NCBI GenBank assembly: GCA_035279525.1
Contig: DATEHQ010000182.1
Location: 1 to 64,000, forward strand
Direction: 5' to 3'
DNA length: 64,000 bases
Origin: DATEHQ01 sp035279525
GTDB lineage: Bacteria; Chloroflexota; Dormibacteria; Dormibacterales; Dormibacteraceae
Positions 51,025 to 59,748 of this stretch are shown in pieces (the first letter of the stretch is position 1; the number at the start of each line of letters is the position of its first letter). The translations under genes were made by a program, and so were the position numbers. The notes under the pieces are model-generated. The model saw only the letters and a program-made list of their open reading frames with translations. It searched no databases and had not been told where the DNA came from.

Positions 51025-52815
51025 ATGAAGATCCATCTCGCGCGGGCCCTGCTCGGCCTGGTCGGGTGCTCCCTGATGACGCTGGCCACAGCCGCCCCCG
51101 CGCATGCCGACGAGGCCTGGACGATCACCTCCTTCCATTCGGAGATCGCCATCGGGACCGATTCGATGCTGACCGTCCAGGAGGACATCCACGTCGATTT
51201 CGGCTCGCTCCAGAAGCACGGCATCTTCCGCACCATCCCGCTCCGGTACCGCTACGACGACACCCGCGACCGCTACTACCTCCTTCACGTCATCTCGGTC
51301 ACCGACGGTCTGAGACAGCTCACCTACACCACGTCGATCGATAGCGACAACGAGGTGATCAAGATCGGCGACCCGACCTTCCTGGTCACGGGGATGAACC
51401 GGTACGTCATCACCTACACCGTCCGCGGCGCGATGAACTCGTTCTCCGACCACGACGAGCTTTCCTGGAACGTCGACGGCGCGCTGTGGCCTGTGCCGAA
51501 GCAGTCTGTCAGCGCAACCATCGCCTTTCCAGGCACAGCGCTCGAGGCCGCGGCGTGCTACCAGGGACCGACCGGCTCGCGCGACCCCTGCGGCCACACC
51601 AACACCTCGAGCACGATCGACTTCGCCACCACGCGCCTGCTGGCATCGGGCGAGCAGATGACGATCGTCGCGGGGTTGAGGAAGGGGTTCGTCCACGTGC
51701 CGCCCCCGCTGCTCGAGCCGCGCCGCCGCCAGTTCCCGGCTGACGCCTTCGACATCACTCCCCTGACGGTCGGCGCGAGCCTGGCGGTATTCGTCGCCGG
51801 CGTCGCCCTGGTCGTGTGGATGTGGTGGCTGCACGGCCGCGACCGCGCCTACATCGGCCACTACTACTCCGGCCCCGACACGCGCGTCCACGCCGCGCCA
51901 CTTTTCGACCACGACCCGGTGGTGGTCGAGTTCGGGCCGCCCCAGGGTATGCGTCCGGCACAGCTCGGGCTGCTGCTCGACGAGAGCGCGGACGCCAAGG
52001 ACGTGACCGCCTCGATCGTCGACCTCGCCGTCCGTGGCAACCTCACGATCAGCGAGGTGCCGGGTCAGAAGGACTGGCTCTTCACCTGGAAGGGTGGCGA
52101 GGTGACCAGCCTGCAGCAGTACGAGAAGACGCTGCTCGACGGCATCTTCGCCGGTCGCCAGCAGGTCAAGCTGTCGGAGCTGCGCGGCTCCTTTGCGCCA
52201 TCCCTGAGGCTGGTCGAGAGCCAGATCTACTCCGACGCGATGGCTCGCCACCTCTTCACCACGCGGCCGGACTGGGCGCGCGGCGGGTGGGGATGCCTCG
52301 GGGTGGGCATCATCGGGCTCGGCTTCGCGCTGACATTCCTCCTGGGCGTCGCGTTCGGCTGGGGGTTGATCGGGTTCGCGGTGGCCCTGGCCGGCGGGGT
52401 GCTGGCCGGGATGCACCGCGCCATGCCGCAGCGCTCCGCGGCCGGGCGCGACCTCATGCAGCACGCGCTCGGCTTCCGCCTGTACATGACGACGGCGGAG
52501 AAGTACAGGCAGCAGTTCGCGGCGAAGGCCGACATCTTCACCCAGCTGCTGCCGTACGCCATCGTCTTCGGCTGCGTCACCCTCTGGGCCAAGGCGTTCG
52601 AAGGAATCGACATCGCGGCCGGGGGCGGCGCCGGGTGGTACTCGGGTGCCGGGCCCTTCCAGGCCGCCGTCCTGGCGAGCTCCCTGGAGACGATGAACAC
52701 CAACATCTCGAGCGCGATCTCCTACACGCCGCCGAGCTCCGGGAGCTCGAGCGGCTTCGGGGGCGGGGGGTTCTCGGGCGGTGGTGGTGGCGGCGGCGGC
52801 GGCGGTTCCTGGTAG
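51025..52815 (+). CDS. DUF2207 membrane protein with secreted domain
   Basis: 596-residue DUF2207 protein. A signal peptide (LARALLGLVGCSLMTLATAAPAHA) leads to a beta-rich exterior domain ITSFHSEIAIGTDSMLTVQEDIHVDFG ... GIFRTIPLRY, then a membrane helix (VGASLAVFVAGVALVVWMWWL), a cytoplasmic winged-helix-like part and two more helices. It ends in the typical glycine-rich tail (GGGGFSGGGGGGGGGGSW) and a terminal Trp. Family function unknown. Confidence 0.85.
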   Translation: MKIHLARALLGLVGCSLMTLATAAPAHADEAWTITSFHSEIAIGTDSMLTVQEDIHVDFGSLQKHGIFRTIPLRYRYDDTRDRYYLLHVISVTDGLRQLTYTTSIDSDNEVIKIGDPTFLVTGMNRYVITYTVRGAMNSFSDHDELSWNVDGALWPVPKQSVSATIAFPGTALEAAACYQGPTGSRDPCGHTNTSSTIDFATTRLLASGEQMTIVAGLRKGFVHVPPPLLEPRRRQFPADAFDITPLTVGASLAVFVAGVALVVWMWWLHGRDRAYIGHYYSGPDTRVHAAPLFDHDPVVVEFGPPQGMRPAQLGLLLDESADAKDVTASIVDLAVRGNLTISEVPGQKDWLFTWKGGEVTSLQQYEKTLLDGIFAGRQQVKLSELRGSFAPSLRLVESQIYSDAMARHLFTTRPDWARGGWGCLGVGIIGLGFALTFLLGVAFGWGLIGFAVALAGGVLAGMHRAMPQRSAAGRDLMQHALGFRLYMTTAEKYRQQFAAKADIFTQLLPYAIVFGCVTLWAKAFEGIDIAAGGGAGWYSGAGPFQAAVLASSLETMNTNISSAISYTPPSSGSSSGFGGGGFSGGGGGGGGGGSW

Positions 52816-52923
52816 CCCCGCGCTTGCAAAGCCCGGTTGGTTCGGATTCAATTTGACCTGAGCTGACCGGAGCGCCCCGTGATTGAGGCGCGGGGGCGCC
52901 GGCGGCCTTGGGGAGTGATGGCA

Positions 52924-54846
52924 ATGCTGCTGGCTTTTCACCAGGTCTATCAGCCCGTCATCGACAGCATCCTGCTCTCGGCGCTGGTCGCCGGACTGCC
53001 GCTGTATGTGCTTTTCGTCATGCTCGCCGTCCTTCGCCTGCCCGCCTGGTTGAGCGCGCTTGCCTCGCTTGTGGTGGCGGCGCTGCTCGGGTGGATCGTC
53101 TGGGGCATGCCGTTCGGCATCACGCTCGGCGCCACGACAGAGGGCATGGCTTTCGGGCTCTGGCCCATCAGCTGGATCGTGCTCAACGCGATCGTCTTCC
53201 ACAACCTGACCGTGGCGAGCGGCGACTTCGACGTGATCAAACGCTCGCTGACGCGGCTCACCCGTGACCGCCGGCTTCAGGCCCTGCTCATCGCGTTCAG
53301 CTTCGGCGCGCTGCTCGAGGGCATCGCCGGATTCGGCGCGCCGGTGGCGATCAGCGCCTCGATCCTGGCGAGCCTGGGCTTCGAACCCGTGACGGCGGCG
53401 GTCCTGTCACTGCTCGCCAACACCGCCCCGGTGGCGTTCGGCTCGATCGGCATCCCGGTCGTGACGCTGGGCGGCCTGGTGGCGCCGATCCTGCACAAGG
53501 ATCCGACCCAGACCACGCTCGCCCTCTCGGCGATGGTGGGCAGGCAGCTTCCGCTCTTCTCGATCATCATCCCCGCCTACCTGATCGTGGTCCTGGCCGG
53601 GTGGAGGCGGATGAGAGAGATCCTGCCGGCGGTGCTGGTCTGCGGCGTGTCGTTCGCGGTCGTCCAGTTCCTGGTCGCGAACTTCGTCGGCCCCCAGCTG
53701 ACGGACATCATCGCCGCGCTCGTCTCGATGGGATGCCTGGCGCTGCTGCTGCGGTTCTGGAGGCCGAAAGAGGTCTGGCAGTTCGCGCACGAGACGCCGA
53801 CCGCCGCGGTGGCTGAACGAGGTCCCGGCGCAGCCGGCAGGCCGCGCGAGGCGGACCTTCCGGGACAGGCGGCCCGCGGTGCGGCATCGCCGTTCGACGT
53901 CGCGGACTCTCCCGGCCGCGTCCTCCGGGCGTACGCGATGTACCTCGTGCTGGTGATCGTGATCCTGGTCGGTCAGATGGGCAACCTGCCGTTCTGGGCC
54001 GGCAAGCCGGTGGGCGACCCGAAGACCGCGCTGGGCACTCCGTGGAACATCACGGCCGACCTCAACTGCGGTGCGCCCGCCTACAAGCTGTGCCTGCTGC
54101 CGTGGGTCGGGCCCGATCCGGCGAAGGATCGCCAGGCGTTCAAGTTCCCGGTCTGGAACTTCTACTGGCCCGGCACGTACCAGCTCAACGCAAAGGGCGC
54201 GCCGGTGTCGCTGGTCTTCAACGAAAAGCCGATCGTCAAAACCTCGACCGCGTACACCAATCCGTTCAAGTGGGACTTCCTCGCCGCGGCGGGCTCGCTG
54301 GTCCTCTACGCCGACGTGATCGCGTTCCTGCTGATGCTCGGCATGGGCGCGCGGCTCAACTTTTTCACGGTTTACGCCCGTACTGTGAGACAGCTCGCGT
54401 TGCCGATCCTGACCATCGCCTTCATCCTCGGCATCGCCTACGTAATGAACTACTCAGGTATGACTTCGAGCCTTGCCATCGCGCTGTCGAAGACCGGCTT
54501 CATATTCCCGTTCGTCGCCGCGTTCCTCGGGTGGCTTGGCGTCTTTCTCACCGGGAGCGATACGTCGTCCAACACGCTGTTCGGACCTCTGCAGGCGCAG
54601 ACGGCTCAGCAGCTGGGCAACGTCAGCCCGATCCTCACGGCCGCGACCAACTCGTCAGGCGGCGTGATGGGCAAGATGATCAGCCCTCAGAACCTGTCGG
54701 TCGGCGCGGCCGGCGTGAACAAGGTAGGCGCGGAGGGCGAGATCTTCCGCCGCGTCATCCGCTACAGCCTGATCCTGACCGCCGCGGTCGGCGTGGTGGC
54801 GATGATCGAGGCCTACGTGATCCCGGCGATCATTCCGTCGCCCTAG
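52924..54846 (+). CDS. lldP: L-lactate permease family transporter
   Basis: 640-residue LctP/LldP-family transporter with about 13 helices. LEGIAGFGAPVAISASIL and LTGSDTSSNTLFGPLQAQTA are the diagnostic motifs, with ATNSSGGVMGKMISPQNL near the end. Two loops are longer than usual: a Pro/Ala-rich cytoplasmic one near residue 300 and an exterior one of about 95 residues (ITADLNCGAPAYKLC) with a Cys pair. Start ATG 52924 has GGGGAG nine bases upstream; ATG 52918 is possible. No lactate dehydrogenase is adjacent. Confidence 0.85.
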   Translation: MLLAFHQVYQPVIDSILLSALVAGLPLYVLFVMLAVLRLPAWLSALASLVVAALLGWIVWGMPFGITLGATTEGMAFGLWPISWIVLNAIVFHNLTVASGDFDVIKRSLTRLTRDRRLQALLIAFSFGALLEGIAGFGAPVAISASILASLGFEPVTAAVLSLLANTAPVAFGSIGIPVVTLGGLVAPILHKDPTQTTLALSAMVGRQLPLFSIIIPAYLIVVLAGWRRMREILPAVLVCGVSFAVVQFLVANFVGPQLTDIIAALVSMGCLALLLRFWRPKEVWQFAHETPTAAVAERGPGAAGRPREADLPGQAARGAASPFDVADSPGRVLRAYAMYLVLVIVILVGQMGNLPFWAGKPVGDPKTALGTPWNITADLNCGAPAYKLCLLPWVGPDPAKDRQAFKFPVWNFYWPGTYQLNAKGAPVSLVFNEKPIVKTSTAYTNPFKWDFLAAAGSLVLYADVIAFLLMLGMGARLNFFTVYARTVRQLALPILTIAFILGIAYVMNYSGMTSSLAIALSKTGFIFPFVAAFLGWLGVFLTGSDTSSNTLFGPLQAQTAQQLGNVSPILTAATNSSGGVMGKMISPQNLSVGAAGVNKVGAEGEIFRRVIRYSLILTAAVGVVAMIEAYVIPAIIPSP

Positions 54847-55159
54847 CCTTCGCGGCGATGTAGCGCTCGTACTGCAGCCGGAAGAGCTCGATCACTGATC
54901 GGGCGTCTTCCGGCCCGGTGATCCACACGCTGACCCAGCCGGTATCGGGCAGGACATGGTGCGGCTGGGCGCGTCCCGCCTGGATCATCTCGTCGTGCAG
55001 CTTGCGAGGCAAGGGGAGATCAGCCAGGCGATCGCCGTGGACGTGGCCCATCTCCTTTCGCCCGACCCGGTACTCGACGCCTCCGAATCGATGCGGATAC
55101 GCGTCGACGCCCTCCCATGAGGTGACCTCTTCGCGAATCAGCTCACCGGCGCGCTTCAT
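54830..55159 (-). CDS. DUF5519 (luciferase-domain) protein
   Basis: 109-residue small protein. FGGVEYRVGRKEMGHVHGDRLADLPLPRKLHDEMIQAGRAQPHHVLPDTGWVSVWI matches the DUF5519 family, sometimes called luciferase-domain; function unknown. Its end overlaps the permease by 17 bases, convergently, and it is divergent from the oxidoreductase by 21 bases. Confidence 0.7.
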   Translation of the reverse strand: MKRAGELIREEVTSWEGVDAYPHRFGGVEYRVGRKEMGHVHGDRLADLPLPRKLHDEMIQAGRAQPHHVLPDTGWVSVWITGPEDARSVIELFRLQYERYIAAKARATE

Positions 55160-55180
55160 TTCCGTCCATCATCATCCGGC

Positions 55181-56845
55181 GTGTACGACTTTATCGTCGT
55201 CGGCTCGGGCTTCGGCGGGTCGGTCTCCGCGCTGCGCCTCGCCGAGAAGGGTTACCGGGTCGCGGTGCTGGAGGCGGGCAAACGTTTCACGCCCGACGAC
55301 TTCGCGAAGACGAACTGGAACCTGCGCCGCTATCTATGGATGCCCCGACTCTTCTGCCACGGCATCATGCGACTCACGCTGCTCCGCGAGGCGTTGGTCG
55401 GATCGGGCTCCGGTGTAGGCGGCGGCAGCCTGGTGTACGCCAACACGCTGCCGGTCCCCGGCGCAGATGTTTTCACGCGTCCCGAGTGGCCCGCCGGCCT
55501 GAACGAAGACGCCCTGCGCCCGCATTACGCGACGGCCGAGCGAATGCTGGGCGCGACCACCAACCCGCGGCTGACGCAGGCGGACCTGGTGATGAAAGAG
55601 TGTGCAGAGGAGATGGGCAAGGCGGAGACGTTCGCCCCGACCGAGGTGGCCGTCTTCTTCGGCGAACCTGGCAAGACGGTGGCGGATCCCTTCTTCGGCG
55701 GCGCTGGTCCGGATCGCGCGGGTTGTGTGTTCTGCGGCGGCTGTATCGTCGGTTGCCGCCACAACGCCAAGAACACGCTCGACAAAAACTACCTGTACCT
55801 GGCCGAGAAGCTGGGCGTCGAGGTCTACGCGGAGACCCAGGTCGACCGCGTTGAAGCGCTTGCAGTGGGATACAGGCTGATGAGCTTTCGCAGCACTGGT
55901 CTGTTCGGTCGCGGCGGCAGGGCGTGGCTGGCGAAGAACGTGGTCCTCGCGGCGGGCGTGCTTGGCACTGTCGAGCTCCTGCTGCGAGCTCGCGAACGGG
56001 GTTCGCTGCCGCGCCTCTCGCCCGCCGTCGGGCAACGCGTGCGAACGAACAGCGAGGCGATCGTCGGCGCAACGTCGCGTAAAAGGCACGCGGATTTCAC
56101 CGACGGGATCGCGATCACCTCAGGCATCCATCCCGACGAGGTCACGCACATTCAACCCGTCCGCTATCCACGCGGCTCGGACTTCATCGCGCTCCTGGCC
56201 AAACCCCTGACGGACGGCGGCCCAGGACTCCCGCGCCCCCTTCGCTTCTTCAGGAACTGCCTTACGCATCCGGGCGACCTCGCCCGCTCGATCCTGCCGT
56301 TCGGCTGGGCACAGCGGACGATCCTCCTGCTTGTCATGCAGACCACCGAAAACCACTTCCGGCTGGTCCTGAAGCGGAGATGGTTCTGGCCTTTCCGAAG
56401 TGCCCTCGCGTCAACTCCGGCGGAGGCGGGTGGCCGGCACTCTCCCTCCTACATCCCGATCGCCAACGACATGGCGCGCCGGGTGGCGAGGAAGATCGAC
56501 GGCTGGCCGTCGAGCTCGATCAACGAGGTGCTCTTCGACATCCCGAGCACCGCTCACATCCTCGGCGGCGCCGTGATCGGCAGCGACCCGCAGACCGCGG
56601 TCTGCGACGAGCGCCATGAGGCGTTCGGTCATCCCGGATTGTTCGTGATCGACGGCTCGTCCGTCCCGGTGAACCTGGGCGTGAACCCGGCGCTCACAAT
56701 CACTGCACTGGCCGAGCACGCGATGAGCCTGGTCTCGCCGCGAACCACGGCCGACGGACCGGGGGGTGCCGGTTCAAAGCCTGCGATTGGCCTTCGGGCC
56801 TCGCCTGAAACCCAAGGACCGAACATGGATTCGCAGCGGCAATAG
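55181..56845 (+). CDS. GMC-family FAD oxidoreductase (cholesterol-oxidase-like)
   Basis: 554-residue flavoprotein. YDFIVVGSGFGGSVSALRLAEKG is the FAD-binding Rossmann motif; GVGGGSLVYANTLP and GCVFCGGCIVGCRHNAKNTLD (a Cys-rich loop seen in this subfamily) follow; AHILGGAVIGSDPQTAVCDE and LFVIDGSSVPVNLGVNPALTITALAEHAM close the domain. Cytoplasmic, no signal peptide. The last 35 residues after ALAEHAMSLVSPR are low-complexity and probably not homologous; this tail borders the integrative element. GTG start. Confidence 0.83.
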   Translation: MYDFIVVGSGFGGSVSALRLAEKGYRVAVLEAGKRFTPDDFAKTNWNLRRYLWMPRLFCHGIMRLTLLREALVGSGSGVGGGSLVYANTLPVPGADVFTRPEWPAGLNEDALRPHYATAERMLGATTNPRLTQADLVMKECAEEMGKAETFAPTEVAVFFGEPGKTVADPFFGGAGPDRAGCVFCGGCIVGCRHNAKNTLDKNYLYLAEKLGVEVYAETQVDRVEALAVGYRLMSFRSTGLFGRGGRAWLAKNVVLAAGVLGTVELLLRARERGSLPRLSPAVGQRVRTNSEAIVGATSRKRHADFTDGIAITSGIHPDEVTHIQPVRYPRGSDFIALLAKPLTDGGPGLPRPLRFFRNCLTHPGDLARSILPFGWAQRTILLLVMQTTENHFRLVLKRRWFWPFRSALASTPAEAGGRHSPSYIPIANDMARRVARKIDGWPSSSINEVLFDIPSTAHILGGAVIGSDPQTAVCDERHEAFGHPGLFVIDGSSVPVNLGVNPALTITALAEHAMSLVSPRTTADGPGGAGSKPAIGLRASPETQGPNMDSQRQ

Positions 56846-56856
56846 GGTACGTACTA

Positions 56857-56904
56857 GTCAACAAAGTCGCTAAAGTTGACAAACTCGCGATCGAAGGCTA
56901 AAGT
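56857..56904 (+). promoter_or_regulatory. promoter and operator of the HTH gene
   Basis: TTGACA (56876-56881), a 17-base spacer and TAAAGT (56899-56904) form a strong promoter; the ATG follows seven bases later, so the message is leaderless. GTCAAC (56857-56862) and GTTGAC (56875-56880) make an inverted repeat overlapping the -35 box, and the AACAAAGTCGC/GACAAACTCGC pair is a direct repeat. Autorepression by the HTH product is likely. Confidence 0.6.
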
Positions 56905-56911
56905 GTGTCCA

Positions 56912-57172
56912 ATGGCAGCTGCGATCCCGACCCTGCTCAATGTTCGTGAGACTGCACGGCGGCTCGGCGTCTCCGAGGCGACGGTCCGGAACTGGGCTAA
57001 CCGAGGTGTGCTGCGAGCTGGCCGCCTTCCGGGCTCTGGCTTTCGACGCTTTGACGTCGGCCAGATAGAGCGTATGCGGCAGGAGATGCTCACCCAACTA
57101 GCGCCCTTCGATGAAGGCCCAGTGATTGAGCGACCGGCGCGTGGCCGAATCGTTCGTGGGGACGACGACTGA
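56912..57172 (+). CDS. excisionase/MerR-like helix-turn-helix protein
   Basis: 86 residues. LLNVRETARRLGVSEATVRNWANRGVLRAGRLPGSGFRRFDVGQIERM is a BldC/excisionase-type winged HTH; the C-terminal 30 residues are charged. It resembles the recombination-directionality factors or regulators of integrative elements, or the antitoxin partner of the next gene (15 bases downstream). Confidence 0.78.
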   Translation: MAAAIPTLLNVRETARRLGVSEATVRNWANRGVLRAGRLPGSGFRRFDVGQIERMRQEMLTQLAPFDEGPVIERPARGRIVRGDDD

Positions 57173-57187
57173 AGCTAGAGTTGGCCG

Positions 57188-57745
57188 GTGCCGGAGATCC
57201 GACCCGCCGACGCGGCGTATTACGAAATACGGATCCCGCACCTGAGCCAGGGCGACATCTTCCGAGAGGTTCCGCTCGCGTACCCGGTCCCTGGACAGAT
57301 CGTTGAGCAGCAGACGAGCGGCGGTGTCCGTCACTTTCTGGCCGGTCCCTTGGAGATCGGGCCGGCCATGCTCATCACGCCAACCTGCTCCATGCGGGCG
57401 CAGAAGGAACCGGGAAAATATGCGCATCCCGTGCGCACGCTGGTTCCGATCATGCCGATCGAATGGTTACTCGAGAAAGAATTACTGGACGACAGCAAGA
57501 TCGGGCTCGTACGCAAGTACGACGGCCTGATCAACTACATGTACCTTCCCCAGCATGATGCCAGCGGCCTGCCCGAGAGCCTAGCTCTCCTGTACATGCC
57601 CGTGACCATGCACCACGAGATCATCGACGGCCTACGAACCACCCAACTTGCTGCCGAAGGCGCTCGCCAACTCCACCGCAAGCTGGTGTGGTTCGAAACC
57701 TCGTGGCAGGAACCGCGCGCTACGTTCGATCCGGCACTCGATTAG
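57188..57745 (+). CDS. hypothetical protein co-transcribed with the HTH gene
   Basis: 185 residues, no membrane segment. The pattern HLSQGDIFREVPLAYP followed about 30 residues on by AMLITPTCSM resembles a class of uncharacterised proteins carried by mobile or defence-linked regions. GTG start with TAGAGT six bases upstream, although it follows the HTH gene by 15 bases. A toxin-antitoxin-like pair is possible but not shown. Confidence 0.55.
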   Translation: MPEIRPADAAYYEIRIPHLSQGDIFREVPLAYPVPGQIVEQQTSGGVRHFLAGPLEIGPAMLITPTCSMRAQKEPGKYAHPVRTLVPIMPIEWLLEKELLDDSKIGLVRKYDGLINYMYLPQHDASGLPESLALLYMPVTMHHEIIDGLRTTQLAAEGARQLHRKLVWFETSWQEPRATFDPALD

Positions 57746-57792
57746 AACGAGGCCGTTCCCTTGCGGCTCTTTGATACCCAGCACGGCAGACC

Positions 57793-58896
57793 TCACATGC
57801 GAGCCAGCAGATCTGCCTTCTTTGTCGCGAACTCCTCATCGGTGAGTAGCCCGTTGTCGCGCAGCTCAGCAAGCTGCTTGATCTTGCCGGGAATATCTTC
57901 GACTGGGGGCGAGCTAGGTGCGGCCATCGACTGAGAACCGATTCCGCGACGCTGCCTTGCGGCACTGGACGCATCTTGCATCTTCTGCGCGAGACCCGGT
58001 GCCTTGTCAGTCTCAAAGACGAGAGCCAATCGACGGGAGCCGTCATCGTATTCAACGTTCAGGTACTGGTGGTGATGGCCGGCTTGCTTCTTCCAGGCGA
58101 ACGCGAACACGCCGACTGCGAGCAACCGAGTTGCCGTGACACGACGCTCGATTTCGTTCTGTGTCTGAGCCATGGCGGAGACAAAGGCCAGGTCGTACTG
58201 CGCTTGCTTGAAGCCGGACCGTAGTTGCAGGAAGTCACCAGAGAGCGAAAGCCCGACCTTGCTTCCTGGCTTGAAGTCGGGAGATCCGCCGACCAACTCG
58301 ATTCCCATGATGCTTAAGGGCACTGATGGCGCCTTCGTCTTTGACGGTGGGACCCCCAGGCCTTGGGCGATCGGCAGTGAGTCTGGCGCCAACAGGCCAC
58401 CGTGGGCAGTGAAGTCAGAGACCACCCCGGCAGCATCGCCGCATGAAAAGACAAAGTCTTCAACATGACCATCTGACGCCGTACACGAAATCCGAAACTG
58501 ATCCGGGCCGAGGAGCGCCGCCCTCGCCCCAGCGAGTGGGTAATCGCCGGTTTTGAAGCCGGCTCGGAAGGTGATCTTGCGTCCCTCCATGACAGGCAGC
58601 ACAACGGCACCCACGTGCCAGCCAGAAGGTCCAGAGACCAACTTGGCAACGTTGGTGATGCCGGTCAAACGCACCTTGCCCTTGACGACGAGATCTTGAG
58701 TAGCCGCGTCCGTTAAAGGTGAAGAGAGCTCGGCAGACGTGGCAACAGCTGACTTCTCGCCGTCTGTGCTTGGCGCCGCATCGGCACTATCACCATCCGA
58801 GGGTCCTTCCGACGCTGGAATCCATGTTGTGCCGTCCCACCACCACTGACGGTCCGCGGACCACTGCGGGGCCGCGCTACTAGACGAGTCGTCCAT
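57793..58896 (-). CDS. DUF2510/SHOCT-domain protein
   Basis: 367 residues. Near the N terminus WSADRQWWWDGTTWIPASEG is a DUF2510-type WDGxxW motif; the last 32 residues (IKQLAELRDNGLLTDEEFATKKADLLARM) are a SHOCT domain. Between them lie two similar beta-rich segments (RKITFRAGFKTGDYPLAGARAALL and GSKVGLSLSGDFLQLRSGFKQAQYDLAF) of unknown fold. ATG 58896 follows GAGGAAAGG. Such proteins are often encoded in prophages or islands. Confidence 0.7.
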   Translation of the reverse strand: MDDSSSSAAPQWSADRQWWWDGTTWIPASEGPSDGDSADAAPSTDGEKSAVATSAELSSPLTDAATQDLVVKGKVRLTGITNVAKLVSGPSGWHVGAVVLPVMEGRKITFRAGFKTGDYPLAGARAALLGPDQFRISCTASDGHVEDFVFSCGDAAGVVSDFTAHGGLLAPDSLPIAQGLGVPPSKTKAPSVPLSIMGIELVGGSPDFKPGSKVGLSLSGDFLQLRSGFKQAQYDLAFVSAMAQTQNEIERRVTATRLLAVGVFAFAWKKQAGHHHQYLNVEYDDGSRRLALVFETDKAPGLAQKMQDASSAARQRRGIGSQSMAAPSSPPVEDIPGKIKQLAELRDNGLLTDEEFATKKADLLARM

Positions 58897-58956
58897 CCTT
58901 TCCTCAAAGAACCGCTGCCGGATTGCCGCTAGCTTAGTGGAGCCGATTTCCACTCA

Positions 58957-59420
58957 CTAATAAGGTGCACAAGTCTCGAAGTCGCGGTGGAGGTCGCCCT
59001 TGTCCAGGTGGACGTAGCGCACGACCATCACGTAGATCGTGTGACCGAGGATCCGGCGCAGCCGTTCGATCTCACCGCCACGTCGCAGACACTCGGTGGC
59101 GAAGGTGTGGCGGAATTTGTGGCGTAGACGCGAAAGCCCAGGCGGCGATGAAGGCGACCAAAGAGGTGGGTCTACACAACCGACCGTTACCGGCGTGCCA
59201 TGCGACAGGACGAGCAGCCGATCTGACGCACAGTCCGGCGATTGGCGTAGCGGACCAGCACGCGGCGCAGCTGCCGGCTGCCGGGTACCCGCTGGAACTT
59301 AGCTCCCTTGCCGCGTTTGATCTTCAAAAGGCGGCATCGCCGTCGTCCTCGGTGCCTCCAAGGTCAGGGCGCATAGCTCCTTGGCCAGGCAGCGCTTGAA
59401 CTCATGCCCGGTCAGCTCGG
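58957..59420 (-). pseudogene. tyrosine recombinase (integrase) remnant
   Basis: On the minus strand the C-terminal catalytic core reads RLRHKFRHTFATECLRRGG then RLRRILGHTIYVMVVRYVHL with the R-H-x-x-R box, GH and a Tyr region (here IYV/RYV) ending at 58957. Upstream, in other frames, ELCALTLE and LKIKRGKGAKFQRVP represent the preceding catalytic segments. At least two frame changes and missing stretches make it nonfunctional. It lies 200-650 bases from tRNA-Leu(CAA), which is read on the same strand. Confidence 0.75.
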
Positions 59421-59626
59421 ACAGGATCTTGGCCGAGCCGTAACGCTCGTACCGCTCCCGTTGGTCCGCGACTGGCTGCTCGAGCTTCAGGTCCGCGGCC
59501 GGAGCCAGCGGACGATCGCGCCAGACGCCGACCCCCAGGGACCGGGTTCCGAATTCAATCTAGCCTTGAGGCGCGCTCCCGAAAAGCACAGTAACGGTGC
59601 CGCCAGGGCCAGCCGTTAGACATGCG

Positions 59627-59713
59627 TGGTGCCGAGAGCGGGAGTCGAACCCGCACGTCCTTGCGGACATCGGTTTTTGAGACCGACGCGTCTGCCTGTT
59701 CCGCCACCTCGGC
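59627..59713 (-). tRNA. tRNA-Leu (anticodon CAA)
   Basis: 87-base class II tRNA on the minus strand: acceptor GCCGAGG pairs with TCTCGGC, anticodon stem TCGGT/ACCGA around CTCAAAA, variable arm TGTCCGCAAGGACG, T-loop GGTTCGACT, encoded CCA. Probable attachment site of the neighbouring element. Confidence 0.94.
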
Positions 59714-59748
59714 GACGTCCTGGCGAGCCACGACCATACCATTGGCCG

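Larger units (their letters stand above)
56850..59713. mobile_element. decayed integrative element next to tRNA-Leu(CAA)
   Basis: Between the oxidoreductase and tRNA-Leu lie an excisionase-like HTH gene with a palindromic operator, two orphan genes, and the remains of a tyrosine recombinase whose conserved core points at the tRNA 3' end. This gene set is lower in G+C than the flanks. A tRNA-proximal integrase and an excisionase-like regulator are the hallmarks of an element integrated at a tRNA. The left boundary is not proven: only a 7-base match (GGTGCCG, 56766 region) to the tRNA end was found. Confidence 0.55.

Noticed and set aside
48994..52815. A 1273-residue protein covering this whole stretch on the plus strand
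   Set aside because: The first two thirds lie antisense to typA and show no homology; the real DUF2207 gene begins with a signal peptide at 51025.
49123..53202. A 1359-residue extended typA protein
   Set aside because: The upstream half is antisense to DUF2207 and the permease; TypA homology begins at MTMANLRHD (50994).
56755..56800. tRNA fragment or att duplication with GGTTCAAAG
   Set aside because: A 4-of-5 T-stem can be drawn but no acceptor or anticodon arm fits, and only seven bases match the tRNA-Leu end.
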